From Acanthochromis polyacanthus (Eukaryota; Chordata; Actinopteri; Pomacentridae), in NCBI RefSeq assembly GCF_021347895.1, contig NC_067127.1:15100984-15164983 (forward strand): DNA of 64,000 nt. Reading direction: 5' to 3'. Positions 1-22,300 of this stretch are shown here, one piece after another (position 1 is the first letter of the stretch; the number at the start of each line of letters is the position of its first letter). The position numbers and the translations under genes were made by a program. The notes below the pieces were generated by a model. That model was given only the letters and a program-made list of their open reading frames with translations. It was not told the origin of the DNA and ran no database searches.

Positions 1-2476
1 CTTCTATTTTTTGATTACTTACTCTCTCACTCCTCTGTAGTGATATGGAGGGCATAGCTATTCTCTGTTGTTAGTTCAGGGGAACGGCTAAGTAAATAGT
101 TTTTCTGTATTTACCACATCTCAGCTTCAGCAAGTGTAGGACCAGAGTCATGTTGTCAATTAAGTTTATGATCGCTACGTATAGGAGATCAGCCAAACTG
201 TGCATTTAATACATGCATTTCTCTAAAGACATCTGTGGACTGCCAATGAATGCAAAATTTACATCTAGCTTTACTCTCACACTGTAAATCTGTTGTATGT
301 TTTTTACATTGTCAGGCCACTGCAAGTAGAAAAAGCCACACCACTGTAATTATGTATAATAAGCAGATTATGTCATGGTCATCGAAAGTGTTTGTCACTA
401 ATTGGCTGGTCATCAGTTTACTCGCAGTGCAACAGTGCATTAAACTGGACATAATTAATAGTAGCTGTGCTCCCAACTCCATTTCAGTGATGACCACTTT
501 TAAACAAACTTTAAAAACTGGTTTGCAGTATCAATGCATGCTGTAATACACTCTGAGGTCTTTCTGCCTGTTAATTTTACATACCAAGTCATTTAGGTAA
601 AAATATTTATTAGCCGCATCCTACTTTTAAGTAAGAGTGCATTGGAGAAACTGATTCAAAATTTCTAATGCACGCATTTATGTCGGTGAGTTTAGATAAA
701 TGAGTCCTGACCTATAAGCTTTGTCTCCTGAATGATCTGTCCTTTAAGCAGGGTTGAATGCTTCTGTCAGTCAGGATGATATGAAGATAAGATAAGCTAA
801 CCGTAGGAAAGAGCAGGCTGCAACCTGTTTACTATATAATGACTGGGAGGGTCATGAACCGAGGTAGACACACATCGCATTGTGTGTGTGCTTTTATCAA
901 ATAGGCAAACTCAAACTCTGTGTTGTCATTGGGCATTGTGTTGGAGACCCTCCCAGTGCCCTTTGTATAGTTTGTCAGAGACAGCTGCATGCCATGCCTT
1001 CCCTGCTGAATTATTGAAAGTGAAGACTATACTTTGCCTCGACAGGGATTATTAAAACGCTGCGGCACTGCTGCATAATTTACATTATGCTAGTCAGTTC
1101 CCCAATGTAAAGTTCACACAAATTTATACTGAAATTTTATCTATAAAGTTAAGTCTTGCAAAGCTGAGATGCAAAGAGCAGCTACAATAATTCATTTATA
1201 GATTATTGGTCAGTGCCAAATCATAGAAGTGCTGTTCCCCTGCACTCCCTCTGTCTTGCTTTACCAACACTTTTTCTCCTCATCTTTTCATTTCTTCTAA
1301 GAAATACCAGCTATAGCTTTTCACACGCTTTGGCGCTCTAGCCGTTTTCCCAGCATGCACTGCTCTATTGCCTGTGTCTCAGAGACAAAGTAGCTGGTGG
1401 TGGCGCCCCCTTTCTGCGCATGGTGGCATCACAGGGTGGTTTTGGACCCAGGAAATGGCTCTGTTAGCTGATGTCAAGGCTGTGTTGATGTGCTTGATGA
1501 CCTTCACAAATCCATCCTCTGGATTGTCCAGATGTCAGTGCTGCATGATATCTCTAGAGCATGGTTTAGAATTACTTAAGGCAGGTTCTGGTCTGTACAT
1601 CTAAAATGTATCCAAACTGTTTCTATGCTGTGGCGCTCGCTCTCTGAAAAGCCACACTGTCTTCAGCGTGACCTGCCACGACTGAGAGTGACCACCTGTC
1701 ACAGAGGGACTGTGGATGGGGCTGCTCCTGTGGGAACAAGCCACTTGTCATGTTTTCATGTTCACCCTTTCTGATTTCACAGGGAGCTCTCGGGGGCCAC
1801 TGTTTTAACTGTCACAGCTTTGTTTTTATATCCTCACATTCTCATGTGCTTTCTTTAACCTCTCTCTGTTTTGGTGTCTGGAAAACACAGAGAAGATCTT
1901 CTCACACTTTCTTTCTCCCATTTCTAGTCTATTAGAGGTTGGATTGTCTGTAAATTTGGTCAACTAATTCAGTTCACCCTCTCCTCTTATGAGACAGTTG
2001 CCATTCCCCAGCAAAAAAATGTTTAAGTGTTCCACATCAGGAGGCATTATTCTGAATGTGCTCCCTGCATAATTACGAGTTATTAACGGTACACCTGCTT
2101 TATGGTTACCCCTGGGACCTAGAGGTAGAAAGCTAATTCAGTAATGTTTTCTCCACCTCCACACCTGCCTGCCCACCCACAAACCTGTGGTGTTTCGGTC
2201 CCAGAGAAAGTATTCTTTCTTGGCCACTATGATGGTCATATATGTTTATATGTTACCTGTGGCCAAATACTTAGTATAGAGTCATGTAGTGTTTGCAGGT
2301 TTCTTTGTGCTTTCATGAGGACAATGTCCTGAATGTATGTTTACACCACAGGGCAAGGGCGCTGACACACTTTCAGCCAGCATTCAGAAATTAGAGGCTC
2401 AAACCTAGAATGACTTTACCCACTAGCTAGCTGGTCATTTGGAGTTCCGTTTCCTCTGAAATTCATGATTTTTGTT

Positions 2477-3302
2477 CAGGGTTCCCACGGTCCTTGAAAA
2501 TTCTGGAAAGTCCTGGAAAAAAGTGATCCTGGAAAGTCATGGAAAAGTCCTGAAATACTGCCACAAATCAGGTGGTCCTGGAATTAGGATTATCAGCTAA
2601 AAAAGTCATTGAAAGTTCTTGAATTCAGTGTTGCATGGATGTTGGTTGTGCTCAATATTCTGCAGTGTGTCATGTCTGCACCTATCACATGGCATTGGCA
2701 GCCTTCCAGTTTCTAATCTTTGTATTACATTATGCAGTGGACTCTCCTATGTAGTGCACTTCTTTCCATACTTGTACATGTAACCTTGTTTGGGTCTTTG
2801 GTTTAGTGTAGTAACTGTATGTAGTTTAGAAAAGGTGGAATGCTGAAATGATTTGGCATCCCTTGCCTCCAGAGCTAATTTTCACACATCTATAGGCAGT
2901 ACAGTGGCTGCTTGTCATCCCACTGTTAGGGTTAGGACGATACATGATATTATCGTCTATCGCAATAAAAGTGTCCCTCGATAATCGTATCGTGGCATTT
3001 TTATATTATCGTGATATAGTGATACATGCAAATATCATGATTTAAGTATATAAGCTGAATTTTTGTAGTTGGTATTTTACCTGACACTTTAATGTTGTTA
3101 TCTAACACAGGTAGACTGTATAGTATAATAAAGTGGGTGGAATCGGCTGGCTGTAAGGGGTGGAGGAGGCCAGAAAGATTAGTTTGTATGAGAAAATTGT
3201 GTCAGAAATTCCGTTCAAAGTCCTGGAAATTGAATGATTTTTATCCTGGAATATCCTGGAAAAGTCCTGGAATTTAGTTTTAAATTTTCAGTGGGAACCC
3301 TG
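2477..3302. mobile_element. Non-autonomous hAT-like element with CAGGGTTCCCAC termini
   Basis: The left end reads CAGGGTTCCCAC and the right end is its complement GTGGGAACCCTG. The 6-bp direct repeat TTTGTT lies immediately outside both ends (2471-2476 and 3303-3308) and looks like the target-site duplication. Subterminal sequence is rich in repeated CCTGGAAA/AAGTCCTGG motifs. It has no transposase ORF. The segment 2930-3050, with several ATTATCG/ATATCG motifs, looks like part of a second, nested repeat. CAGGG ends with 5-8 bp duplications fit the hAT superfamily; the family was not identified. Confidence 0.7.
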
Positions 3303-6300
3303 TTTGTTGTACCTGCCACATTACACAAAGCATCTGCAATGACTTAAAGGTACTGATTACTTTTTAATGAATTTCTTCCCCACCGTCCCGCTGTTTTCTC
3401 ACTCAGTCCGCACTGTCTGACTGTCCCCTTATACACACATCTCAATATATTTTCAGTGTAACTGCATGCCAGTGAGCCAAGCTCTGTGTAGATTCACCTG
3501 TGCAAAAGATGAAATGTCACTCAAGACACGCATCACTCAAGTACACACAAACTCACCACACTGCATAGACAAATGGAGTGGGAGCAAATTCCTTCTCCTT
3601 GCAGCCCCGTCCGCAGACACAGATCATAGCCTAGACCTATAAATTCATCTTTGCCATGGCACTTAGAGGAGACTATGCAGACAATACCTTTGAAAAATCT
3701 TTTTATCTTTAGTGTCATAATTAGTGTTTTAAAGTTAGAACACAGCCCATGCGGCTGATATATTCTTTCATCGTTCTCTTCCCTCTTCTCCCCTGTTGCC
3801 GTGGTGTCTGCAGCTGCAGTGTTGGACAGGGTCACCGATCCTATCGATAACAAAGCACTGCAGCTGGAGCAGTGTTTATAGTGAGGGCCAAGTCTAAGTG
3901 GTCTTCAGCTCCTAAGCCAGGTGTCTGGTCACACAGTGATAGCTGTGTGACTGACAACGGGGAAACTAGCTGAAAATAGATGTGTGGCAAATTACATATT
4001 TTTGGCACCCAAACACCCATGCAAGTTAATTACAAAATAGTGTGTTGAATTATGTCTCATTTCAATCAGTTGCTTCAGCAGCTGCCAGTTTACTTTCGTT
4101 TTGACATGATGGCACAGGATGTCAGAAATGCTCGCTCTCACCAGCATAGCTGTGGTAGGACCGAACCCCTCAGAACAGCAGTGCCATATGGTTGATTCAA
4201 TTATGTAAAATGGTTCATATTAGATATATTTGGAGTTAACAGAAAGACACCAAATGGAGATGATTTATTATAACTTTGATCATGTGCTGAGTCAGACATA
4301 AAAAGGAACCAAAAATGCATTGCAAATATGAATTTAACAATGAACTATGGGAATCTGAAAACTTTGTTTGCAGTCTAAGTTTCCAACTGTGTCACTTTTA
4401 ATAATGTGCTTAGAAAGTGTTTGTTAAGCGCTCATGTGAAATGATTAGGAGATTTAGCCCTTGCATGCATGCCTCTGGCTGTGCATCATTTGAATTGCAT
4501 GGGTCTCATTTGTTGGCTTTTTAAAACTAGGCTAGTTGAAATTTAGCCAGGACAGCTATTGGGCTGCTCTTTAGCCTAGTGCACTGGAGAGATTAGCCCT
4601 GACCAAACCTGTAGCCTCGTCTGTGTGTATGTATTCTCTCGCCCTGACAACGTTGCTCAGAACGTGTAGTGTGTGTGTACGACAGCAGTGCACTTCGCTG
4701 CCCTGCCGCCAGCGCTGTTCAGCCAGCAGCACTGTCAGCGCTGTGTTTCTGCCTCAGCTCACAGGCTAGTTGAGTTGTTCAGTTCATCATCTGGACACAG
4801 CCCGTGGACTTGCCCATAACAAAGCTGGCACATGAAGGCGTGTGGACACAGGACCAAGCTTAACGCGGATATTTACAAAGAAGTCACACTCGTATACACA
4901 AACCACTGTGAACAGATCACACACACAATCGAGGCAATTGTTAGCTGGTAATTAGCTTGAATGCTGCAGCAATTGGTTTCACAGTCATCTGAAGATCAGT
5001 GGAGTGGTAAATACTGACTCAAATGTAGTTGGGATTTTTTTGGTGATTTTAGCAGAATGCCCTCTGTTGATGAATCAGACCTGATTAAAAAAAAAAAAAA
5101 AGGCTAAACTGATAAGATTCAGACTGTCTGTGAAATCAAATAATCTCATAGGGATGTCCTGTAGATAAAACTTTTTTCCCATTTATTTGAGTCCTATATA
5201 CATTTTTGGACTGCTGAATAGCTTGCTCTTGCTGCACCTAATATTGCATATCTTGTGTCAGGAGGTGAATCTTGCACCGGTAACAGAAAGGTAGAGGATG
5301 CAGGGAAAAAATGGATGATTTTCCAACAAAACCACTGGCTCCGTGGAGAAAAAAGCCAATGAGGAAGACGTGGCACAGCCTGATATACACTCTTTCACAC
5401 CTCTGTGTCTGCATTAGAGAGTGTAGTGTTACATGATTCATTTGTTAGAGAGAGATGTATGGTAAGATGGCACACAGTGTATGTGAGGGAGAGGAAGAGA
5501 GGTAAAACTTTGTTGTCAGGTCGTTGTCAGTAAAGGATGTGATTGTAAAGTAGGATCCTAAAGGAGAGAATTATGTTCATTTCAGACTGGAACACAAGCT
5601 GTATCTGACTATGCTCTGCATTTGTGTGTATTCTCTTTATCAAATGAATCAGCTTTTTGGGTCCACTTTTTGACCATGACATATGAATATGTTTTCCTTT
5701 AGCTTCATTTTGGCTATTCTTTGGGGGTATTTTTGACCTTGACTCAGGACACTAAAAAAAAGCACTATTTTGCCTAATGTGCTCTGTGCCTTTGTTCTGA
5801 TCGTTATAATGAGGCCCAGTGTAGTTATGCCTCCTGTGTGTGTAGCTGTATGTGTGGGCGTGCTTGCCCATTAAAATACACACTTGTGTGGCTGTGTGTG
5901 TGTCTTTTCCGTTTTGTGGACTGGCATTAGGACTCTGTCTCACCTCAGGGCAAGAGGGTGTTCTCAGTGTATAATTATTGCAAACCTAGAGGCCAATACC
6001 AACCTCTCTTCTCTCACCCTTATCACTTTTACTTTTTGCTCTTTCGTTTTATTATACGCATGTACCTGTCCCTTTATAGTACTCTCTCCCACTCACACCT
6101 GAAAGCCTTTAACCCGTAAGGCACCGAGAGCAATTTTGTAATTTTGGTACCTGTTCATCTGTCACTTTATCTCCACCAGAAGCAAAGTTCGAAAAATAAC
6201 GTTTTCCTCTTTTTGACCTCCCCCTTCTCTCTCCCACTCCCTTCTCCTCTTGTACCAGTAATGTACCATCAATAATGTCTGTCTTGTATTGAAACTGTTT

Positions 6301-7470
6301 TTTTTTTTTCTATTTTTGCAATTTATGAGTCAGAGTAGACATGAATTGGGAATTTTAGCAGCTCATATCAATAGTCTTTAGCAGCTATTATGCAGCCTGT
6401 TTCATATGAGGAGGGAGTCGGTTCATGGGGAAAGAATGTGAAAGAATTGCTATGCTACTCAGGGGGCTGGCACCAAATTTTTGTATTCATGTTTTGTACT
6501 CGGCTTACATCTCTGGAGATAATACTTAATGGAACTGCATCAGTTCAGTTGATTTCAGCTGAAATGTATTGATACTAAGACACTAATTGTAATCGCAAAC
6601 CAGAGAGCACAAGACATAATTGAATTCTTAATTTTGAGTGGCATCCCCCCAATTATCTTGTTTTGAACAAGATGGTATGTGTGTGGGCTGTTTGTGACAA
6701 AATGAATGCACATACGTGTCTTTGTCATTCAAGGCCCTGCTAAAGACAGCAGAGGCCACGATGTTTTCTAACAGTTGTTTCTCCTCCCTCCTCCTCCTCT
6801 GAAATGGACCTCTTTACAGACGGAGGTAACTCCACGTGGGCCCAGTGTGGCCCTGGCCTCACCACCCCCTCTTCTCTAGGCATGCTCTGTCCATCTGTTT
6901 GGTGGAGCGTCCTCCTAATGGGACACTGTCTTTCAACTCTTTATCACTGAACGTGTTGTGTGCATGTGATTATGTCACTTTCATGCAATGCTGTGAATAT
7001 ACACATGCTAACAGTGAAACATCAAGTTAACTGTGCGTTTGTGTGTGTGTGTGAAAGAGAGCTAAAGTCACTTTGTTTTTAATGATTAATCCAGTGGGTT
7101 GTGTTACAAATATGTCTGATCAATAGTGTGTGTTTGTGCTTCAGTCTCTCGTGATGTTTTCCCTCTCTTTATGTCGATTTCACACTGTGAGTACAGCCTC
7201 TGGTGGATAATGTGTTTTGTACTCGAACTGACCACAAACTAATTGTTCCTCACTGCCATCCTCACCTGCCTGTATGGCTTCATGTGTATGCAGCACTTGC
7301 ATGACTGTTCCTGTGATAACCTGTATGTATATTTATGTATATACATAATCATCCTTATGCGCTCTGTCTATTTCTTGTGTGTGTGTGAGAAAGATCAGTA
7401 TGTGTGTAAATGTTTTGAGCACAGCCAGTCTCTGATTGAGCTTTACTCACAGACACACACATACTTTCTT

Positions 7471-7471
<1 letters not shown>

Positions 7472-7537
<66 letters not shown>
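7472..7537. repeat. (CA)33 microsatellite
   Basis: Uninterrupted CA dinucleotide repeat of about 66 bp, some 90 bp upstream of the MICU1 exon at 7626. Likely length-polymorphic. The apparent His/Thr and Cys/Val ORFs across it are artefacts. Confidence 0.97.
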
Positions 7538-7538
<1 letters not shown>

Positions 7539-7625
7539 CTGTAGAAGCTGTAATGATTGTGCCGAATAATGTGAAATGTTTTTAACATAACTTTTTCCTT
7601 TTTGTGTCCTGGCCTGGATGAGCAG

Positions 7626-17209
<9,584 letters not shown>

Positions 17210-20200
17210 TAGAGACAGGTGACAACGTGTGAGTGAGAGAAAGACAGCGTGTGAATAAGGCAACATCACCCAGCAAAAGTATTCTCCTTCAACAGGTTTC
17301 GCAAATTTAAACAGACAACTAATGCATTGAACTCATTAAAGCTGCAGCTCTGAGAGGCATTATCAATCATTACCGCATGTTACTGTAGTTCATGCTGTCG
17401 ATATAGTGACTGAAGCATCCTGATGCAGTCCAGTGTGTTCTGAAATGCTTCTCTAGTGTGTCTGTTGAAGGGATGATGGGTCTATTTTACAATATACAAA
17501 GTTTGTTTGTTTATTCTTTAAAAAAGCAGCATCAACCCATGACTGTGGAACAGTTTGGCAAACACTAAAAAAACAATACTTCTCCTACTCTATTTAGCAC
17601 ATTTTAGAGGCAAGACAAGAAGAGCTATCAATTATATTTGACCTCCAGCTGTGTTAAAGCTCCACTATATCTGTTCTACACAGACAACAGACCCTTAGAT
17701 ATTTTCTTTGGAGGGACACAGCAGAAGTCTGTAATGTTATTAGAACCGCTTCATTCACTCTGCTCGTTCCACATCCTTATTCCTTGCATTCTGTCCCATT
17801 AAAGATCAGTGATGCTTGTCTTGCTCAGCAATGTACTGTTCAAAGTGTGTATTCTTCTAATTACTATTGCTCACTGAAACACTTTATATAAGATGGATGT
17901 TAAAGAAATACTCTATTAAAAGACGTTTTAATAAGTAAAACTGATAAAGCTGTATCTCTAAATGCTTGACTTGTAAGTTTGATTGTTGTCCTGCCATGTT
18001 CTCATTTTCACTCTTTGACTTGGGGAAAGCACAATGAGGGATTAGCAAGACTAATCTACGGGGCACCAAGGAAGTCATTTATTGTGCGTAATGAAGTGGT
18101 GTGTAACATTTTTCAGAAAAAAATGCACTGCTGATTGTATCCTTTGGCTTGGAGTGTGCGCCAGAGAAGAAAATGATGGTAATGTATGTGTGCACGAACA
18201 GTCAGCGGTTTTGTCTAATTGAAATGGACGGGATGGGCAGTGCTCTGCCTCCGCTGCCCATTAAAAGATTGTCCTGCAGCCCCTTTATGCACACACACTG
18301 TGCTGCATTGGCCCGAAACGAGCTGGCTTGCTTTTTTGCACATATTTCGACTGACAGACGGAAGTGGTGCTCAGGAGTGATTGCTAGGCAGGAGATTAGG
18401 TTGAAGAGCCTCTCATCAGTATTCTTTACCCATGTTCTTACCAAGCCAGCCTTAAGATCTGCAATCACGTAGAAGATGATGTGATTTTTAGCATTGCATT
18501 GCTGTAGTATCAACAGTGTTACTACACTTTCCTTTAATCATAAAGTTGCTGTCATGAAGTGAAAAACCACGTGTATCCAAAAAGTCAGCTTTCATTTACT
18601 AAGAAGAGCATCCTTGTATCCAACCCTCTGAAGAGTCTTTCTTTTCAGCCATGTAATATTTTGGTTTTTATTGCCGGCCCTTAAAAGATCACCTAATACC
18701 AGTATGTACTAACAAATGAACATTATATACCGATAAACCACCTGCTGAATATTGTATAGGTCCCTCTCATGCCACCACACCAGTCTTGACCCATCGGGAC
18801 ATGGACATGGAACCTGTGGATCCTCATGTATGTGCTGTAGGTTGCAGGACGAGGCCTCCATGGATTGAGATTGTTCTGGGAAGCTTGACACCTTGGGCTC
18901 TTAGTCGTGTTCCTCAAGTTGTTCCTGAACAGTTTTAAAGGTGTGGTGGGATGATTTGTCCTGCTGGGGGAGGATGCTGCTGTCAGAGAATGCTGTCACT
19001 GTGGGGCAGGTCTGCAGTCCTCAGCAATGTTTGGGTAACTGTAGTGTGTCAAAGTATCGTGCACTAAGGCCAGGGTTCATAATTTCCCAGTAGAATATTG
19101 GATTGGAACGGTATCATCAATGTGATACACTTTACCTGTGGGTGGTTTTGATATTCAATTCAATTTTGTTTATATAGAGCCAATTACAGTTCAAATTGCC
19201 CCAAGACGCTTTACAGAACCCACATGCCTGAACCCCCACAGCAAGCCCAAAGGCAACAATGGCTAGAAAAAAAAAAGTCCCTTTTAACAGGAAGAAACCT
19301 TGAGCAGAATCTGGGACTTTATGTGGGGGGACCCATCTGCCACTGGCCACTGGGTTGAGAGGGGTGGGGAGCAAGGAATATATAGCACAATTGGATACAT
19401 GTATGATAAGCTAGTTGATACATACAAAGTACAAGCTAACAATTTAACTGTTTTCAGTGTTAATACAGAAAAAGCTTTAGTTCCTCTATTCTCAGAAAGT
19501 CAGTGAAAGCCCCGGTGGGCCTCAGTGCCTTCACAGGCTGCAGCTTACAGCCTCCAAATGGAGGCATGGAGTCTCTCAACCACAGTTGAATCTGCTCTGA
19601 AAAATTGCCCAGTAGCAGCTCTACAGTAACCACTCTGCACCCCCCAGCTTCTCAACAGCTCATCCATGTAAACCTCGAGCAAAGCGCGCCCTGTCAAGTT
19701 TCTCTGCTTGGTGAGCACTGAAGCGACGCTCACTGGTTAACTGTTGTCAGAGATGGCAGAGAGGCTCTATCTGGAGTGACTGCAGACCTCCCTCCTAAGT
19801 CAACAGCTCTTTCTGTGTAATCAGTTCATGTATAATCAGACATGTTCGCTACATTTCCACAGTGTATATGCATATGCACATGAACAGTACGGACAATGCA
19901 TGCGTAGGCCTTATGCTTTTTGTCAGACTGAAAGCAGTGAGTGAATGCTTCGTTAGGTCATCTTTGATGTGCCATCTGATAGGTGTTATAAATTTCAGAT
20001 AAATAGAGTTTTGCTAGTCAGCGTTAGATTGCGTCCAAATTATACAGCCTCTGAATCACCTCGCCCACTTGACCAGAAAGGGTTGAGAGGATAAAATTTC
20101 AAAATAATTCAAGCACTATGAAGCTACTAAATGTGGTGTACTGTTGTATCTGCCAGTCCAAGCCACTGCAATCTGTAGGCACTAAAAGCAAGTAACTGAC

Positions 20201-21440
20201 TTTCCACTAAGGCCTGCTTAAAGGGAATCAGAGGGGGGGAAAGGGGAATAAAGTGTGTCATTTGTGATAGAGTCCACCAATCTTTTACAAGCCAACATCA
20301 AAAAAACAACTGCTTATGTTTTGTAAGAACAGAGTGGCAAAAGCTACCAAAATAATTTCAAATGTATCACTGCTGTGCTGTAAAATGCTCAAATACATCT
20401 AGAATCTGTTTGGACTGAGGTTTTGGTGAGAAGAATAGCTGAGTGTGGCCAAAATAACTGGAGAGGTTACAGACTAATGAGGCCTACTGAGAATGTGTAG
20501 TTAATAATACATGCTAGTAATATCTGATCACAGTGAACATTTAATTTGAGGTGACTCAAACTAGATGAGGTACATTAACACAGAATCTTAATAAACCATG
20601 GGACTAAAATACAGATTTAGTCACTAATTTGAAGCTTTATATGTCATTTAGAGCTCTGAAACAAGCTGATTACAGTGCTACTGTTTTTATATATAAATAA
20701 TTTGGTCCAAAAACCTTCAGATAAGTCTGAGGTGGGTTAACACAAAAAAAGGTGTACGTCTAGAATAATTGGTTAAGTTAAAAAAGACGCTTGTACAGCC
20801 CTATTTTCTATACTTCTAAAAATTCCAGAAAATAACCCTGGCAATATCGTGATGTAAACTTCAACGCTACATGAGGAGTGGAGCATCCTGGCTTTTTGGA
20901 GGTTAATTGAGTTTAGGGAATGTTGTTACACATCTCTCCATCTCTTTGTTTCAGAAATTTGAGAGTGCAAAAAGTGGTGGAATATCGCTTTAATAGAGCA
21001 TCCTTTTACCTTTACAACTCCACCTGAGAAGCTATTAAATCTGTCGTACGTACATGTGTTCGAGACAAAACAAATAGTGAAAATGTGCTACCTGGACAAA
21101 GCAGCCACACTCATAACTGACTGTTCACATACTGTACTTTGTATTCCATATTTACAACTCAAAAACTTCACCACTGCCATCTAGTGGCCCTGATGAAACT
21201 TTCAAATCAACTTTGTGGGTGACCGCTTCGATCATCGTCTGGTCTTCATTTCCACAGAAAGCCTTTACTGCTATAGATTGTCTGCTTGCTTAAAATAACT
21301 GATGTGAAGAACTTCCTAGGACTATTACATACATTTATAATATAGCTAGTTCTGTTGGAAACAGCTTCTGCTCTGAGGACAAATTACAAGTCTCATTCTG
21401 AACAAAAGACCTCAAAACATCCTCAAACTCAACATTTAAA
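17210..21440 (+). other. MICU1 3'UTR and MICU1-NOLC1 intergenic region
   Basis: The MICU1 3'UTR starts at 17210; its end is uncertain. Candidate polyadenylation signals are ATTAAA near 17334, 17797 and 17912, and AATAAA near 20247. No coding exon was seen. A dispersed repeat lies at about 19147-19385. The two genes converge here, NOLC1 ending near 21450 on the other strand. Confidence 0.55.
19147..19385. repeat. Dispersed fish repeat (TTTATATAG ... AGGAAGAAACCTTGAGCAGA type)
   Basis: The sequence runs from CAATTCAATTTTGTTTATAT through CCAAGACGCTTTACAGA to AACAGGAAGAAACCTTGAGC and a G-rich tail. This order of motifs recurs widely in teleost genomes. A degraded partial copy occurs at 30216-30375 and another at 42004-42095. 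I cannot assign it to a named family. Confidence 0.6.
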
Positions 21441-21451
21441 CTGTTAAGTAT

Positions 21452-21457
21452 TTTATT
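21452..21457 (-). terminator. Candidate NOLC1 polyadenylation signal
   Basis: AATAAA on the - strand about 840 bp after the NOLC1 stop codon. The interval 21458-22300 would be the 3'UTR. No experimental support; chosen as the first canonical hexamer at a plausible distance. Confidence 0.45.
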
Positions 21458-22300
21458 TGCTAGAATAAAAAAAATGACAGTGGTACACAGAAATCAATAC
21501 AGTAAAATCAAATCACTGAAACAAACATGGCTCTCAGTTATGTTTGTGAATAATAAAGTCAATACCACCGATGATGAGGGCACCCTAACATCAAAAGAAA
21601 CAATGATTTAAAAGCAACATTCATTGAAAATAATACAGAAAAGGCTCCTTAGGTCCTAAACGTTGAAATGGAATAAACATAATAAATACACAGTACAAAA
21701 CTCTGCTCTGTTTAACAGTGTTTTCTTGTAATGTTAAGAGAAAAGCCCAAACACCCTTATTACATTTAAATGTGGTCAAAGAAGAGTGGACAAAACGAAT
21801 AAGCATCCATGTGATCCATTAAAAATCAATAGCGTCTTCTTTCACATAAAGAACCTGTTATGATGGATGGCTGTCAGTTATACATAGATAAACGAAAATT
21901 AATGTTACAAAATAATGACAGGACATCACATCATCATCTGAGAATTAAGTCAAAACGAGCAAAAGGGCCCATCACACACACTGGCTTTTTAGCATTAGCT
22001 GATGGCCTGCAGCCACCTAGTGGCTATAAGTAATAATGTCACATGGATGTCAATCACTACGGCCTGATGTGACAGCTGGGAACATATTTTACCAGCTGCT
22101 ACAGCTCCGCTAAACTGTTTCTTCAGATCAGTCTTCATTGCAGACTAACAGCACGCTAAATGAAAGTGCCAGCTCAGCTCTATGGATCCATTCTTCTGTC
22201 TCAGAGACTGTTTACAGGAGGGTGGGGGCTGACAACTGATATTCTTGACCACACGGGTACGGTATAGTTCGAGTGGGAGGGACCAGACTGAGAAGGTCAC

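Larger units (their letters stand above)
1..7625 (+). other. Intron DNA upstream of the first visible MICU1 exon
   Basis: No coding exon was recognised here. Human MICU1 has about 178 residues before the first exon seen in this window, so its earlier exons are inferred to lie to the left, and this stretch is probably one large intron. It holds a short hAT-like element (2477-3302), a (CA)33 microsatellite (7472-7537), a homopolymer A run near 5087, and AT-rich unique sequence. A 12-nt microexon encoding EFWQ, known from the mammalian muscle MICU1.1 isoform, was looked for and not seen. Confidence 0.6.

Noticed and set aside
1368..1604. 78-codon + strand ORF as an upstream MICU1 exon
   Set aside because: No resemblance to any MICU1 segment and no fitting splice sites.
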